NCBI GenBank assembly: GCA_025201375.1 | Contig: JAIWZP010000027.1 | Span: 248,001 to 312,000, forward strand | Source: Gongronella butleri | Taxonomy: Eukaryota > Mucoromycota > Mucoromycetes > Mucorales > Cunninghamellaceae | Length of the DNA stretch: 64,000 nt | Direction: 5' to 3' | Part shown: positions 33,275-44,519 of the stretch, one piece after another | Layout of the letters: the number at the start of each line of letters is the position of its first letter | How positions within the stretch are numbered: the stretch's first letter is position 1 | The notes under the pieces: generated by a model | Databases searched by the model: none | The model's input: the letters and a program-made list of their open reading frames with translations, nothing else | What the model was told of the DNA's origin: nothing | Translations under genes and position numbers: made by a program

Positions 33275-33670
33275 ATCCGTTTTGGATTTTGCAAGCAAAT
33301 ACAGTACGTAAAGGGCTTACCGGTAATCCATCCAAGCATGTTTCAATCTCAATGGACAGAAACTGACGCGTGGTGCTATCATTTCAATGCTTGAAGCATC
33401 GCGCTACACTGCATAAAAACGCACACATTCACCTTTTACGTAAACATTAAAAAAGAAGCGTGTTTTTCGGAATTATTTGGCGGCCTGCTGTTGTGCCTCG
33501 AGAAATACAGTATATTTACAGCCTACTCCACCTCCAATAAAATCTGCGTCCTGCCATAAACTACAGTATAGCCCAGTGTTGTTCATGACAGAAGACCCGC
33601 CCGATTTTTTTTTTGCACTCAAAAATGCCGAAACCCTCATATTTGTAGGTAATGCACTACTTTGCATTCA
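33275..33670 (+). repeat. Direct repeat B, downstream copy
   Basis: Partner of 31415-31765 in the same orientation, with small insertions of TACAGTA-type sequence (for example AATACAGTATATTTACAG where the upstream copy has AATTTTTTTTACAGTC). Divergence is roughly 25-30% by eye. Confidence 0.8.
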
Positions 33671-34295
33671 TTAGAGAGAGAAAAGCAAGGGCAACAAAAA
33701 AAAAGGCAATATCATACTGTATGATACGTAGGTACTGTACGTATGAAAAGATGGCGCAAGCGTGGCATCCATTTCAACGGCCGTCACTCCGACATCTCGA
33801 CACGCCCTGACCCTTGTTTGTGACAAAGGTGTGATCGGGGCAGCGCGATTTTTTTTTTTTTTTTTGCAATGCCGTGATTTCAAAGATCCTGAACATGATA
33901 GTGCAAGCATGCTTTTTTTTTTTTTGTTCTTGAACCAAAACTTACGCGCATGTTTCCTGTGCAGGTCATGTTTTGCGCTTTTTATACCAAATGCAAGAAC
34001 GCTTACTAGCTTTGGGAACGCTTGGCGCGGTCCGTGAGAACATGCCCAAGACCCCGTGGCTCTCGATACTCGGTGCGAGTCTAAAACAAAAAAATGCAGT
34101 ACTGTAATACGCCGTGTTGCTGGTCATTGGACAGAAAAACAAAAGGCAAGCGCCAGCAACAATGAGGTTAAAAACCGTGTTTTTAATGGAGGATCATCGA
34201 AAAAATTAAGATATAAGGAAGGTACATAATACAACCGGATAGACGAGAGGTTACAGAAGATGTATGGAGGTGTCGTGTGAGGTAGACCCATGGCT

Positions 34296-36344
34296 CTACA
34301 GAGCATCAAAGAACTTGCCCATCAGTGTTGTCGGCTTTTCTGCTTGCGCAGCCTCTTCCTCGATCTCCGCAATGCCGGTGTGGAAGTCCATTTCTTTCGC
34401 TTTGACGAACGTTGTCCTCGTCACGGCCCAGTAGCCAAAGAAAAGAATCAAGGCGAAGGGAATGGGCAGATACGTGGTGACAAAAGTGGCGGTGTCCCAT
34501 TTGCCGGGCAAAAAGACTTCCCAGGCGCCAAAGAAGAGGATAATGGACAGCATGAAAATGACATAGTAAGCGAGAAAGGGTTGCAAGATTGAGCGGAAGG
34601 GCAGTGTGGAGCGATCAATGCCTTGCGCCTTCATGCCGGCGTAAAAACGGAGATAGGTGATCGCAATGAACATCCATGTGATCAAGCCGCAAACGGAGGT
34701 CATGGCGGAGAACCAGCCAAACACGGTGTTGGAGCCGGCATTAATGCCCATGAAGGACAAGAGAGCAAAGGCGGCACAGAAAAAGAGCGAAACATAAGGG
34801 AGACCGCGCTTGTTTACGCGTGAGAAAATCTTGGGCGCGTTGCCGGCGATGGACAGACCATAGAGGGCGCGCGACGATGTGTACAAATCCGAGGACGCGG
34901 CCGACCACGCGGATGTGAGTAAGCACGCATTCACAATCGATGGCAATGCTTGTATGTTGGCCCGCTGAATGGCAATGACAAAGGGTGACGACGCTGCATT
35001 ATGAGTCCCTTTCGTCAGCGCTGGGTCATTGGAAGGCACAAGCAGACCAATGATGAACGTGCCAAGAATGTAGAAAACAAGGATACGGATGTACACTTTG
35101 TTGATGGCCTTTGGGATGTTACGCCGAGGATTGCTTGTTTCACCAGCAGCAATAGCCACAATCTCAGTGCCAATGAACGCCTAAAAGTGCGAGAACATGT
35201 GAGTGAAAAAAAAAATAAGTTTTCTACGGAAAAGAGCGGGCGGGGGGACTCAGCCCATCCCCGCGCAACCCCCCTTTTTTTTCCCTTGTTGCCAAGGAAA
35301 CTTACAAAGGCAGCGTTCAACAGGACCGAGAAGAAGCCCAAGAAGCGACCAAGCGCTCCTGGAATGCCCTCATATTGAACCCATGGTCCTGGATCTAAAA
35401 AGAAAGGCGTCGGCAAAGCCGCGCGTGAGCAAGATTGAGAGCAAGCAATGCTTTTGGCTTGATTTTACTCTGCCAGTACGAGACACCAATGACTGTGGGG
35501 TTCGTGGGCACACCACCGGCGTCAATCTATAATAAGGGTTTGGAGTTAGTTGGGGTAGAAACGTGTTTTCATTTGTTTGACTTGCAATGATGCCAAGGAT
35601 AATTAGACCAACAATGGTCAAGATTTTGATGGAAGCAAACCAGAATTCAGCCTCACCATAGGCGCGCGCGCCGAAAAAGTTGATGCCCACGACAACGACA
35701 AGGAATATGCTAATCCAGGCCGCATTGTTGACGCGCTCAGGGCCAATCCAGTAGTTGACTAGCACGGCCGCCGCCGACAATTCGGTGGGAAGCACAATCG
35801 TCCAATTGTACCAGTAATTCCAGCCCATGGCAAAGCTAAAAGCAGGACTCACAAAGCGCTCAGCAAGCTTGATGTGGCCACCAGGAATAGGAAGGTACGC
35901 AACCATCTCACCAAGCGTGTTCATCACCGAAAACACAATGGTGCCTAAGTGAAACGAAAAAAAAATGAGCACAATGCCGAATTGGCTCCTCAAACACGTC
36001 TTGTTCTCATTCTGTTCTCGTTTTTAATCGATTTTTTTTTTTTTTACCCATCACGCAATAGCCTAACAGGAGACCTGCAGGGCCACCATTGGAAAGTGAG
36101 GTGGCAGTGTTCAAAAAGAGACCAGTGCCAATCTGTTAGAAAAAAAAAAAGGTGAGTCGCGATCGAACGCGGCGACATCGCGCTTTAAACAATATCATAC
36201 CACGCCGCCAATTGAGATCATCGCAATATGACGATTTTTCAGCTGACGGTGCAAAGAGTTGGGATCATTGGGGTCGAATTCATTCTGGTCGGGCTCCGAG
36301 TAAGCCACTTCGGTCTTTGGCTCGGCATGCTCATGTTCGTCCAT
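34296..36344 (-). CDS. Amino acid permease (YAT/APC family, 12 TM)
   Basis: Exons (minus) 36344-36201, 36132-36048, 35944-35586, 35526-35469, 35394-35306 and 35180-34296; 539 residues, the normal length. Proton-coupled plasma-membrane amino acid uptake. Signatures: LHRQLKNRHIAMISIGG, VIGTGLFLNTATSLSNGGPAG, MVAYLPIPGGHIKLAERF, NPGPWVQYEGIPGALGRF, AFIGTEIVAIAAGETSNPRR and SSRALYGLS. Twelve hydrophobic segments can be counted. Specificity cannot be read; lysine/basic or general permeases are closest in style. Intron 3 (35585-35527, 59 bp) uses a GC donor (GCAAGT); only this junction keeps the frame and yields GIIIDAGG, the expected family sequence. Confidence 0.95.
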
Positions 36345-38810
36345 GGTAATGACAGAAAAAAAAAAAAGAATGCAAGAAAAAAAGACGAGAAAAGGTGGGG
36401 ATGTTCGCAGAAAAGTCTATTTTTATTGGTGTAAATTGGCTTTTTTTGGGTATTTTAGTGCGCAAAACGCGTGCCACATGAACACGAACGTTCAAAAAAA
36501 GGCATTGACCAGTGTACAAATGAAGTAAATGGCTCGCTCAGCCCATTTGGGTTCATTTGGTCCCACCGAGCATTGTCCATACCCGGAAAATAAAAAAAGG
36601 TTAGCAGCCTTGCCACGCTAAGCTTTCCCATCTCCAGAAAATGGAATGAACGAATCTTTCTGGGCCGCTAGTCCGCTTTGAAACGCACAAGGCGTATTTT
36701 GGGCGGAAATGCGCACAACATGTTATAGTAAAGGCTTAGCAAAGGGGCATGTTTGTGCGCAGTCTTCGTCAATTTGTTGCCTAAAAAGATAAAGTGCGTG
36801 AGGTCCACATCACAGCCAAGTCACCAGTCCAATCGTAAGCTGATCAAAAGGGAGCGTTATAGATAGGTCATGTGCAATTCCGGTGCTTGAGTTTGCGCGC
36901 AGTTTTTACACAGTGGCAGAGGAAGCTAAGTGGCGTCATCCGACATCGCGTGCATGCATCACGTCAATACAAATAATAGATCACCGTTGCTAATGGCCAC
37001 GAAAAGGCTCAGCATACCAAAGACTGAGTGAGCCACTAAAAGTCGCATTTTCCCAAGACCAGCAGATTCTTAGATTTCAAGTTTTGTGACGTGTTTGCCG
37101 TAGCCACAAGGTACAATTTATCTAAATTGGAAGCAGATCGCATCAACCAAAACGCCAGACATCATGAATTGGTGCCTTTTATGTTTTAATTGCTTGCACA
37201 GTGCCTGGGCTGGTGTGCAGCAAACGCAGGGCGGATGTTTTGAGCTTGTGCAACCGTAGTCGCGCGTCGAGAATTAAAACTTGGGCGTTGTTCAATTAGC
37301 TCTCAAGAAAATCACGATATGAGCATTTTTAACTACTTGACGTCATTTTCCACCGGACTTGTAACATTACAGAATAGCGACGCTTGAATCCAAAGGTCCA
37401 TCGATTTCTCGTTCAAATGAGCCCACTCTTGCGGCATTGCGATCGCTACATGGCAGGCAATCATGGTTTCAAAAATGCCGACTTTTCCAAGGGGTACAGT
37501 CGAGGCTTTGAAATAAGCAAATTTTAGGTCGTCAGATCGCCACACCATTCAACCATGCGAAAACACGCCTTGATTACCAACGAAAATCAAATAAAAATCA
37601 GGGATGCATTGGTTGTTTTCGGCGCAAAATGTATTTGAGGTCTAAATTTCGATTCAAGTCGATCTCAACGAAAAGTGCCTGTATCTCCGAGATACTTACA
37701 CCAAAGGAAAGACCATGGCTCAACGCGTATGTGGACATCGTTGATCAACGAAAAAAGTGATTTTTAGCATTTTTGACACGGTTTTAAAACCATATACGTT
37801 TTTCGACGCGTGAAAAACCGCATCAGTCGTCTAGGTGCATGCGTCTGTTCTTTATGCAATCCATGTATCTGGCGTCTCTCCTGCTGGTGGACGCGCTGGC
37901 GGCGATATCTAAATCATCGAAAAGCTGCGTATAGTTGTAGCTGGAGTCGCGTACCAAGCTGTGAGCTAGTTTTACCCTTGCAAGTCGCGTTTGAAGTTTT
38001 ATACAAAATCACGAATTGCTCGTAAGACAGCAGGTCGATGTCACTCATTTTTGACATTTTCCGTGGTTTCTCCATGCAGATCCTCTTGTGTGCAAGTTTG
38101 GTCCTATTCTGGGAACCTGGTTTTGATTGGGTTTTTGGTTTGGGGCGCTTGACGCGTCTAAATTCTATTTGAATGTAGCGCGCCCCGAATGACTCGCGAC
38201 TGCACCAAATTGAGCACCACCGGGTGTTTCCTGCTCGCCACTTGTCAATAGCGTGTTCTTTCGACACCACAAATGTGTACAATTCTCTAAATTCAACTGA
38301 TTACGCATAAAACGATTATTTTCTGACTCAAAATTTTATTTACTAACTGGATTCAGCAAATTGGGGGCACATTTGGTGCACAGAGAGCTGGGGTCACCTG
38401 TAATCTGGAGAACTAGGACTGGGCGCAAACGGCGCGTAAAAAAAAAAAGACCGGAAAACGCCGCTCTGCCACCTTCCTTTTGCAAGCAGGTGTGTTCCAA
38501 AAGCGAGCAGTCCGTGCACGTGCTACAAGCGCGAGCCAAAGAAATGCATGTGGTGGCGTTACACGTTAATAAAAAGGGCATGCCATTATGAAAAATGATC
38601 GTCTTTATGTATTTGCAAAATGTGATGCGCAAGAGCAAAAGAAAAGAATAAGAATAAAGGATATCAAACGTAGGTATAGCTAAATCATAGGAAAGGCTTG
38701 TAGACAAAACGATCAGGGGAGGCGGGGGCAGACAAAGTGGGAAGGACTTGGCCAGAGGGAACGTCACGTGCAAATGGGTCAGCATCACAAGCAAAGCAAA
38801 TTGCTTTTTT
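36345..38810. other. Gene-poor region, 2.5 kb, with inverted dispersed repeat
   Basis: Permease promoter near 36345-36530, low-complexity-free DNA to about 37370, then an inverted repeat copy at 37380-38170. The remaining 600 bp is the 3' flank of the MIT-domain gene. No gene is supported. Confidence 0.55.
37380..38170 (-). repeat. Dispersed ACGCGT-rich repeat, copy 3 (inverted)
   Basis: The reverse complement of the copies at 8640 and 17990. It reads TCAAATGAGCCCACT, GCGATCGC, TATCTCCGAGATAC, GACACGGTTT, TTTTTCGACGCGTGAAAAA, GGTGCATG and TGCAAGTTTGG in the reversed order. The ACGCGT core and the GGAGATA block are retained. Confidence 0.8.
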
Positions 38811-39804
38811 TTATTGCTGCTGCTGCTGATGCTGGTGGGCGGCGGCGGCCTGCAGGAGCGCATTGCAGGTGGCGAGCATCTTATCCATGATCATGCGATG
38901 GATCTGGTACTGCTTGTCCATCTCAATGGCCTTTGCAACGCCTTGCACGGCAAGGTTCCAAGTGCGCTCGCGCAAACGGTACGTCGCATCGACCGACTCG
39001 AGCCCTGCGACGGCGTACGACACGGAAGACGACACGGCGCCAGGAAGAGGGCTCTTCATGACGACATCGACGCCGTACGAGGCAATGGACGATACGATGT
39101 GCGTGAGGCGCGATTTGATGGACAGCTGCTCGGCATCCAATTCATCATCGGTAAGCTCTTGCACATTGGCAATGGCCATCATCGTCTCCTCAAAGGGCTG
39201 ATCCAGATCCAGCTCCTTTTTCTCTTTGAATTGCGCCAGACGATATTCCAAGGCCAATTTCAATCGCGGATCCGACTCCACTACGCAATGCACGTGAAAA
39301 AATAAATAAAGTGGCGATGAGTGGACAAGATGCAGATTGGACACTTTGCAAACGCCATTTTTCTCCCCTTTTCTCCTTCTTTTTTTTTATGCAGCACACA
39401 TAAAAAAAAAAGGGGGAAGGGGCAACAAGGGCCTTACAAGGCAGGGCAGAAAGCATGCGGTCGATGCCCATGATGTACAGATCCTTGGCCATCTGGTGCT
39501 GGCCAGCCTGATCCATTTCGGAAGCAACATGGATTAAGGTGATGACATTTTCCACTTGTTTCTTGTCAATGGTGGTCTGCGTGAGCGAATTGGTCGCCGT
39601 GACGTCCGGCATGATCATGGACGTGCCCTGGCGCCACACATAATCCGACAATTGGCCAAGCTTGGAGGGCGCCACCACCTTTTCGTAAGGAGGGGGCGGC
39701 GTCAAAAACGAGGGCATGCCCTTTTCCACCGATTTCGATGGCTTGGAAAAGGCGTGGCCCACAATGGGCGTCTGAGAGAGCACGGTTGTCACAAGACCAG
39801 CCAT
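38811..39804 (-). CDS. MIT-domain protein
   Basis: Exons (minus) 39804-39438 and 39280-38811; 278 residues. A Pro-rich N-terminus is followed by a three-helix block near 80-150: VENVITLIHVASEMDQAGQ, MAKDLYIMGIDRMLSALPLESD, PRLKLALEYRLAQF. This matches the MIT domain that binds ESCRT-III tails. The second half (TDDELDAEQLSIKSRLTHIVSS, AGLESVDATYRLRERTWNLAVQGV) is helical and ends in a poly-Q tail. MIT proteins act in endosomal sorting or cytokinesis; this architecture, without an AAA or kinase domain, is not one I can name. It is divergent from the TM2 gene. Confidence 0.8.
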
Positions 39805-40566
39805 TTTTTTTTAATATTTTTACACGATGAAAAAAGAAAAGTGCCGGAAAAAATCTAAAAGCAGGCAAATCCTGTGCTATCGATGGCACTATAGAGCTGC
39901 AAGAGTGAAAGAGAAAAAAAGGGGAAGAAAGAGAAAGGCAATTGAAAAAAAAGGCACGGTGCCCCTGATTTATATTTCCTGACACGTCGGAGTGGCAAGG
40001 CGAGTCAACTTCCATGTGATTATGTGCATGTTGAAGTGGAAAACTGGCGTTTCAGCTTTTTGTGCATTTCGACACACTGGGTGACACACACAATGCCCGA
40101 AAAAAAAAGTCGATGCGTGCGATGCAATTGACACGTCTGTTTTTTTTTTTTTTTTTTTTTTTAGCTCTTTTTGTTCTTTTTACATCCTGCACGATATGGA
40201 CGTGCCCATTGGTTCATCATGGGCTGGGGCTCAATAGCGGCATTGGTTCGCGAGCGTGGCGCGGCGATTCCCTCACTTTTGAGTGGCCCTTTGCAACACT
40301 GTCAAATCTTGGTGGCACAAGAGCAAAATGGAACCCTGTGATCATCTGGCCAGATTTTGCGTGTGTGCCTGAGCAAGCCGAAAAGCCAAAACGTAAAGCA
40401 AGGGTGGCACAACACGCGCGCGCCGGGGTGAGTGTCACGTCACACAATGCAATCATCGCCGTAACATCAAAAAAGAGGTGAGATTTTTTTTTTGTTTCTT
40501 GCTTTCCTCTCTTTTCCCGCCCTTTTTTTCCCTCTTCCTTTCTCTTTATCCTTTTTCTCCATCATC
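39805..40566. promoter_or_regulatory. Divergent promoter region between MIT and TM2 genes
   Basis: 762 bp. A-rich/purine-rich at 39830-39955 (leader of the minus-strand gene), poly-T at 40141-40162, and a C/T-rich leader at 40484-40563 before the TM2 ATG. No gene is seen. Confidence 0.5.
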
Positions 40567-41196
40567 ATGTCCACTGAATACGGCTCTGTTGCGACCCGCG
40601 ACGAAGAAACCCCCTTGTTGAACACCCAGGTGGAGCCCCAGACCAAGTGGCAATGCATCAAGGCCAAGCTGCACACGCATCGCTTCCGCGTCTTGATCGG
40701 CTGGGCCACCGTGCTCGCCGTCACCGCGGTGCTCACCCTGAGCTTCCACTATGCGCTCAAGGAGCACAATCAGCAGCCCCCTGCCGAGGGTGGTGATGAG
40801 AATGACCTCTTCCACCCCGAGTGCGTGTCGGATCGCAGCTACTTTATCGCCCTCCTTCTGTCCATCTTTGTCGGTCCCTTCGGTAAGAAAAAAAAAGCAC
40901 TGGCGCCCGTTTGGAACTGCTTGGCAACGATGAACCTTATTTTTTCCTTTTTTTTCTTCTTTTTTTTTTTTACCTTTTTGCAGGTGTGGATCGCTTCTAC
41001 CTGGGGTACATCTTCCTTGGCGCAATTAAACTCCTGACGGGTGGTCTGTTCGGGTAAGTTGGACGTGCGGATGATGCATCGACGCGTGGTCATGACGCGT
41101 CTATTTTCAATTTTTTTCAGTATCCTCTGGGTGGTGGACATGATTTTGATTGCGCTGGATGTGTTGCCCGACCACAATGGCTGCATTCTCCACTAA
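40567..41196 (+). CDS. TM2-domain membrane protein
   Basis: Exons 40567-40882, 40984-41053 and 41121-41196; 153 residues. A first helix (VLIGWATVLAVTAVLTLSFHYAL) is followed by an acidic loop with one Cys, then the TM2 domain: YFIALLLSIFVGPFGVDRFYLGY, IFLGAIKLLTGGLFGILWVVDMILIALDVL. The GxDRFYLG turn between the two helices is the family signature, and it is rebuilt exactly by splicing exons 1 and 2. TM2 proteins are small, usually of endomembrane location and poorly characterised; none of the flanking genes suggests a partner. It converges on the RBM42-like gene. Confidence 0.9.
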
Positions 41197-41525
41197 ATGT
41201 GTCACCATGGCCCTTCTCTTTTGGACGGCGCGCGTCTGTCGCTCGGTGAGCCACTCAAGAATGGAAAACCCCGCCGCATGCCCGCTGCCTCACGCATTGT
41301 GCCAAAAGTTTAAATAAACCTGTTCTTTTTTATCATGTACCCGCACCTCTCCGCCCTAGAAATAAGGCGAGCCCCCCTTTAAAATTGCCTCAAAAGCCAA
41401 GGTGACACGAAACAACCCCTCTCTTGTCGCACGACTATGATGCAACGCCCAAAAACACAATGAATGGGTAAAGTCCACAAGTGGCACATTTATTTTTCAG
41501 CTGGATGCGATGTACAAATGCATTT
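41197..41525. other. Short intergenic region between converging genes
   Basis: 329 bp with two AATAAA-like signals on the plus strand (AAATAAACC near 41312 and AAATAAGG near 41360). No gene is seen. Confidence 0.6.
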
Positions 41526-41758
41526 TCATCGACGTTTCTGGTACGGGGTGCGCTCCTTTTCCTTCTTCTGCTTGTTTTCCATGTTGCGGTCCTTCCACGT
41601 GCTCTTGCGCAGCTTGATCGGCCGATTGCCAACGTATTTGCCTAACGAGCCATGAAAAAAAGGGCGAGAGGTGAGCTAATTGTATTTTTTTTCAACATGA
41701 CGTCATGCCGCACGACGCGTCTTGAGGCGCGCCATGCGCGACTTTCCTTTTTTTTTTT

Positions 41759-41792
<34 letters not shown>

Positions 41793-42563
41793 ATTCATCT
41801 CGCGCCATGCCTTGACAAAGTCGTTTGCATCTGAGAAGCTGACGAATCCATAGCCCTTGGACTTGCCCGAGCGCTTGTCGCGGACGACGCGTGTCTTTTC
41901 GAGGCTTGGGTACTTTGAGAATGCCTTGAAGAGTTGTTCGTCGGTGACCTCATTGCCGAGATCGCCTGCAAAGAGACGGAAATCGTTTTGATTCCATTCT
42001 GCGAGCGAGGGGTCCTCCCACGCCTCGCCTGCGGCCTGACGCACCACGGTTTTTTTCTTGCCCTCGCCGTCTTTCTTCATTTTGCCGCCTGCGGCCGGGG
42101 ACGCCGCATTGCTGCCACTCGCGCTGGTCCCTGCCGCGGCTGCGTCCTGTTTTGTGTAGCCGGACGTCGAATGGTACGGCACCTCGATGTTGTGGAGCTG
42201 GTAATACGCGAGCTTTTTGCGCTGTGCGGATGTCAGGCCGTCATTGTGCTTTGCTGGCGCCTGTGGGCCGATGGCGGCCGCATTGTCGCCGCCCTCGGGT
42301 ATCTGCGCTTGTTTTTTCTTGCCCGACGCAACGGCACCGCCTGCCTGGCCATAGTCGTAGCCTGCTGCGCCGGCCGCCGAGGCATCGCCATAATAGTTGC
42401 CGCTCTCATCATAATAATAGCCTTGATCCGCATAGTATTGTGAGTAGTCATAGCCCTCATAGCCCTCGTAACCTTGCTGCCCATCGTACCCGTACTGCTC
42501 GTAGTACTGCTGCTGCTGTTGCTGCTGATCAGGGTATTGGTAGCCGTATTGATTCGGATCCAT
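41526..42563 (-). CDS. RBM42: RBM42-like RNA-binding protein (one RRM)
   Basis: Exons (minus) 42563-41792 and 41641-41526; 295 residues. The N-terminus is Gln/Tyr/Gly-rich (YGYQYPDQQQ, YEGYEGYDYSQYY), prion-like and likely disordered. Next is RQAAGEAWEDPSLAEWNQNDFRLFAGDLG, a block characteristic of RBM42 just before its RRM (residues about 194-273). RNP2 is LFAGDL and RNP1 is KGYGFVSF. The C-terminus KLRKSTWKDRN followed by a basic tail matches the same family. RBM42 in animals binds hnRNP K and 3' UTRs. The intron falls inside the RRM and contains a 30-plus T run. Confidence 0.92.
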
Positions 42564-42849
42564 CGCAAAAAAATGAAAAAAGAATGCGAAAAAGACAAGC
42601 GAGCTGCTTTTCACGGGTAAGGCTTTCTTTTTGGCTTGCCCAATTCAAATGCCGTCAGCCTGCGGCGTGCCAAAACCCGAGCTGTCGAGCAACATACAAA
42701 CATTCAATAAGGGCAACGCACCTGGACGCGTTGCCGCATAAACCTGGCGCATCATTGGTGCTGCAGCGCGCCATTGGCAACCCATTGCCGCTAACCAAGC
42801 ACTAGGAAGCACAAAACAAGATAAAAAGGCTTAAAATGACTTTAATTTT

Positions 42850-42970
42850 CAAAAATATCCTGTAGAAAATACGAATCTCGAGATTTCTCAAGACTGAGTG
42901 ATCCGATTCGCGAAAAAAAAAAAATGAACACCGTTGGAATTCTGGGTTCACCATCAATCACTTCAACCTC
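42850..42970 (+). repeat. Solo fragment of the 497-bp satellite unit
   Basis: Matches TACGAATCTCGAGATTTCTC, GACTGAGTGATCCGATTCGCGA, AACACCGTTGGAAT and GGGTTCACCATCAA in the satellite at 44700-46100. It is separated from the array by 1.5 kb. Confidence 0.8.
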
Positions 42971-43389
42971 GTCTCCTCACCCGAGTGCCGATTGTGCCCT
43001 ATCATAGTCCCTGTGAAGATGACATGCACTTTTTATTCCAGTGCTCCCCCAAACGCGATATTTGGAAAAAAACGCGATGAATATGACGTCCGCGCATCTG
43101 ACTACATCATATGCCAGTGGCTTTGCCCCACCGCCCTCATCCCCTTCATGAATGCCTCTATCCTCTCAGTTTGGTTTTAGCACATCAAACACGTTATCAC
43201 TGGTGAACCAATAGATTGACGACACCGACCTATCCCCATTCCCCCTGAACACACGCACATACACCCACCCACCCACCCAACCCCCTGAGTGAATGATTTT
43301 ATTAAAATTGATCTATTATTTATACAAAAAAAAAAGCTATCTCGACAAAGTCTGGACGCAGATTCTCGAACGCGGCTCATAAGAAAGAG

Positions 43390-43790
43390 CGCAATCTGTT
43401 CCGTACGTGGCCATCGATGATCACTTCAAAAAACAAGTTCCAGACGGAATTGACACGAAAAATTCGTTTGCAGGGCAACTTGGGCGTGTGAAAAACCGTG
43501 TCAGACTTTGATTTAAGCGCGCCTGTTTCAAGCCAAATCCATGCATCTGAAGCCTCATTTGCTAGTGAACGCGTCGACGCGACTCCAAAGACGCTCTCCG
43601 GCGTGCCATTCGACATCAAAGTTTATTCTAAAATCACGAATTACTTGCCCGCTAGCATGTCAACATCGCTCTTTTTTGGCATGTTTCATGGTTTTTCCCT
43701 GCGCTGCCTCTTGTATGCAAGTTTGGAGAAAGTCTGGAGACCCATTTTTTCGATTTTGATTTTGGAGCTCTGAGATGGCCATTTTTGATT
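43390..43790 (-). repeat. Dispersed ACGCGT-rich repeat, copy 4 (inverted, partial)
   Basis: Carries GTGTGAAAAACCGTGTCAG, GCGCGCCTGT, AATCCATGCATCTG, AACGCGTCGACGCGAC, TTGTATGCAAGTTTGG and TTTTTTCGATTTTGATTTTGG in the reversed order of copy 1. It ends where repeat C begins. Confidence 0.75.
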
Positions 43791-44000
43791 TACGCTTGGC
43801 GCGCCTCCAGCGCGCTGCAAGTCATCCCATTAGGTGCCTCGCCTCCCTGTTTGTTACTGTAATATATCTGGAATAAAAATCGGTGCTCGACTAGACCGTC
43901 GTCGAGCATATCGCGATTAACGGGTTTGTTGAAAAAGTGAATTTTCTCTGCTGGTATTGGCCATCCATCGATGAAAATGGTCTCATTCGATAGAGATTCA
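43790..44000 (+). repeat. Dispersed repeat C, copy 2
   Basis: Partner of 32240-32430. It begins GCGCGCTGCAAGTCATCCCATTAGG and ends GGCCATCCATCGATGAAAATGG. Confidence 0.8.
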
Positions 44001-44519
44001 ATAGGTGCTTTTGACATGTTAAAAGCGCTCTGTGTCGTTTTATGGGTTGCCGAGAACATCGAGTTTGAAACCTTATGAAATGTTTGAACGGTTTTCACAA
44101 GCGTAAAGTTCACGCATCGGGCAAACAAAACATTCCAGAATGACGTCCAAGCGTGTCTCTTTTGAATGGTGCCAATTTCATCCCGAGTTTCAAAATATTT
44201 CGAGAGCCACTGCTGAATTTGTGAAAATGTTGATATTTTGGATTCACCTGCGCAGCGACTCAACGAACCTCTCGTTTTCAACGCCACATTGAAAGAAGAC
44301 GAGACAAAATGGCCCAATGAACCACAGTTTTTGAGGCAATCCATTCATGGTTTGCGGTGTTTACGATTGCATTTGTGAAAATCGGCATTTTTTGAGGATT
44401 TCTCTACAACTGTCTGATTGACATAGAGATCTAAAGGCCTTTTTGAATAGAGACGCGCCGAAACATCAAAATCATGACCTTTGCCCTTGATCCAAACGTG
44501 ATTTTACGCCGAAAAACGA

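Larger units (their letters stand above)
31171..34295. other. Repeat island, 3.1 kb without genes
   Basis: No supported gene. It contains a diverged direct-repeat pair (31415-31765 and 33275-33670), a block shared with 43790-44000, a 229-bp MITE at 32614-32842, a near-perfect 15-bp palindrome at 33127-33158 and many TACAGTA/GATACTGTA words. CTCGAT/ATCGAGA words cluster at 32420-32610. Confidence 0.7.

Noticed and set aside
31415..33670. Retrovirus-like or LTR retrotransposon with coding region
   Set aside because: The flanking repeats could be old LTRs, but no reverse transcriptase, integrase, protease or gag-like segment is readable in any frame between them.
43790..44344. 184-codon open frame on the minus strand inside the repeat island
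   Set aside because: About one such frame is expected by chance in 64 kb of six frames. It has no recognised motif or intron continuation, and only part of it is shared with 32240-32430, with poor amino-acid conservation.
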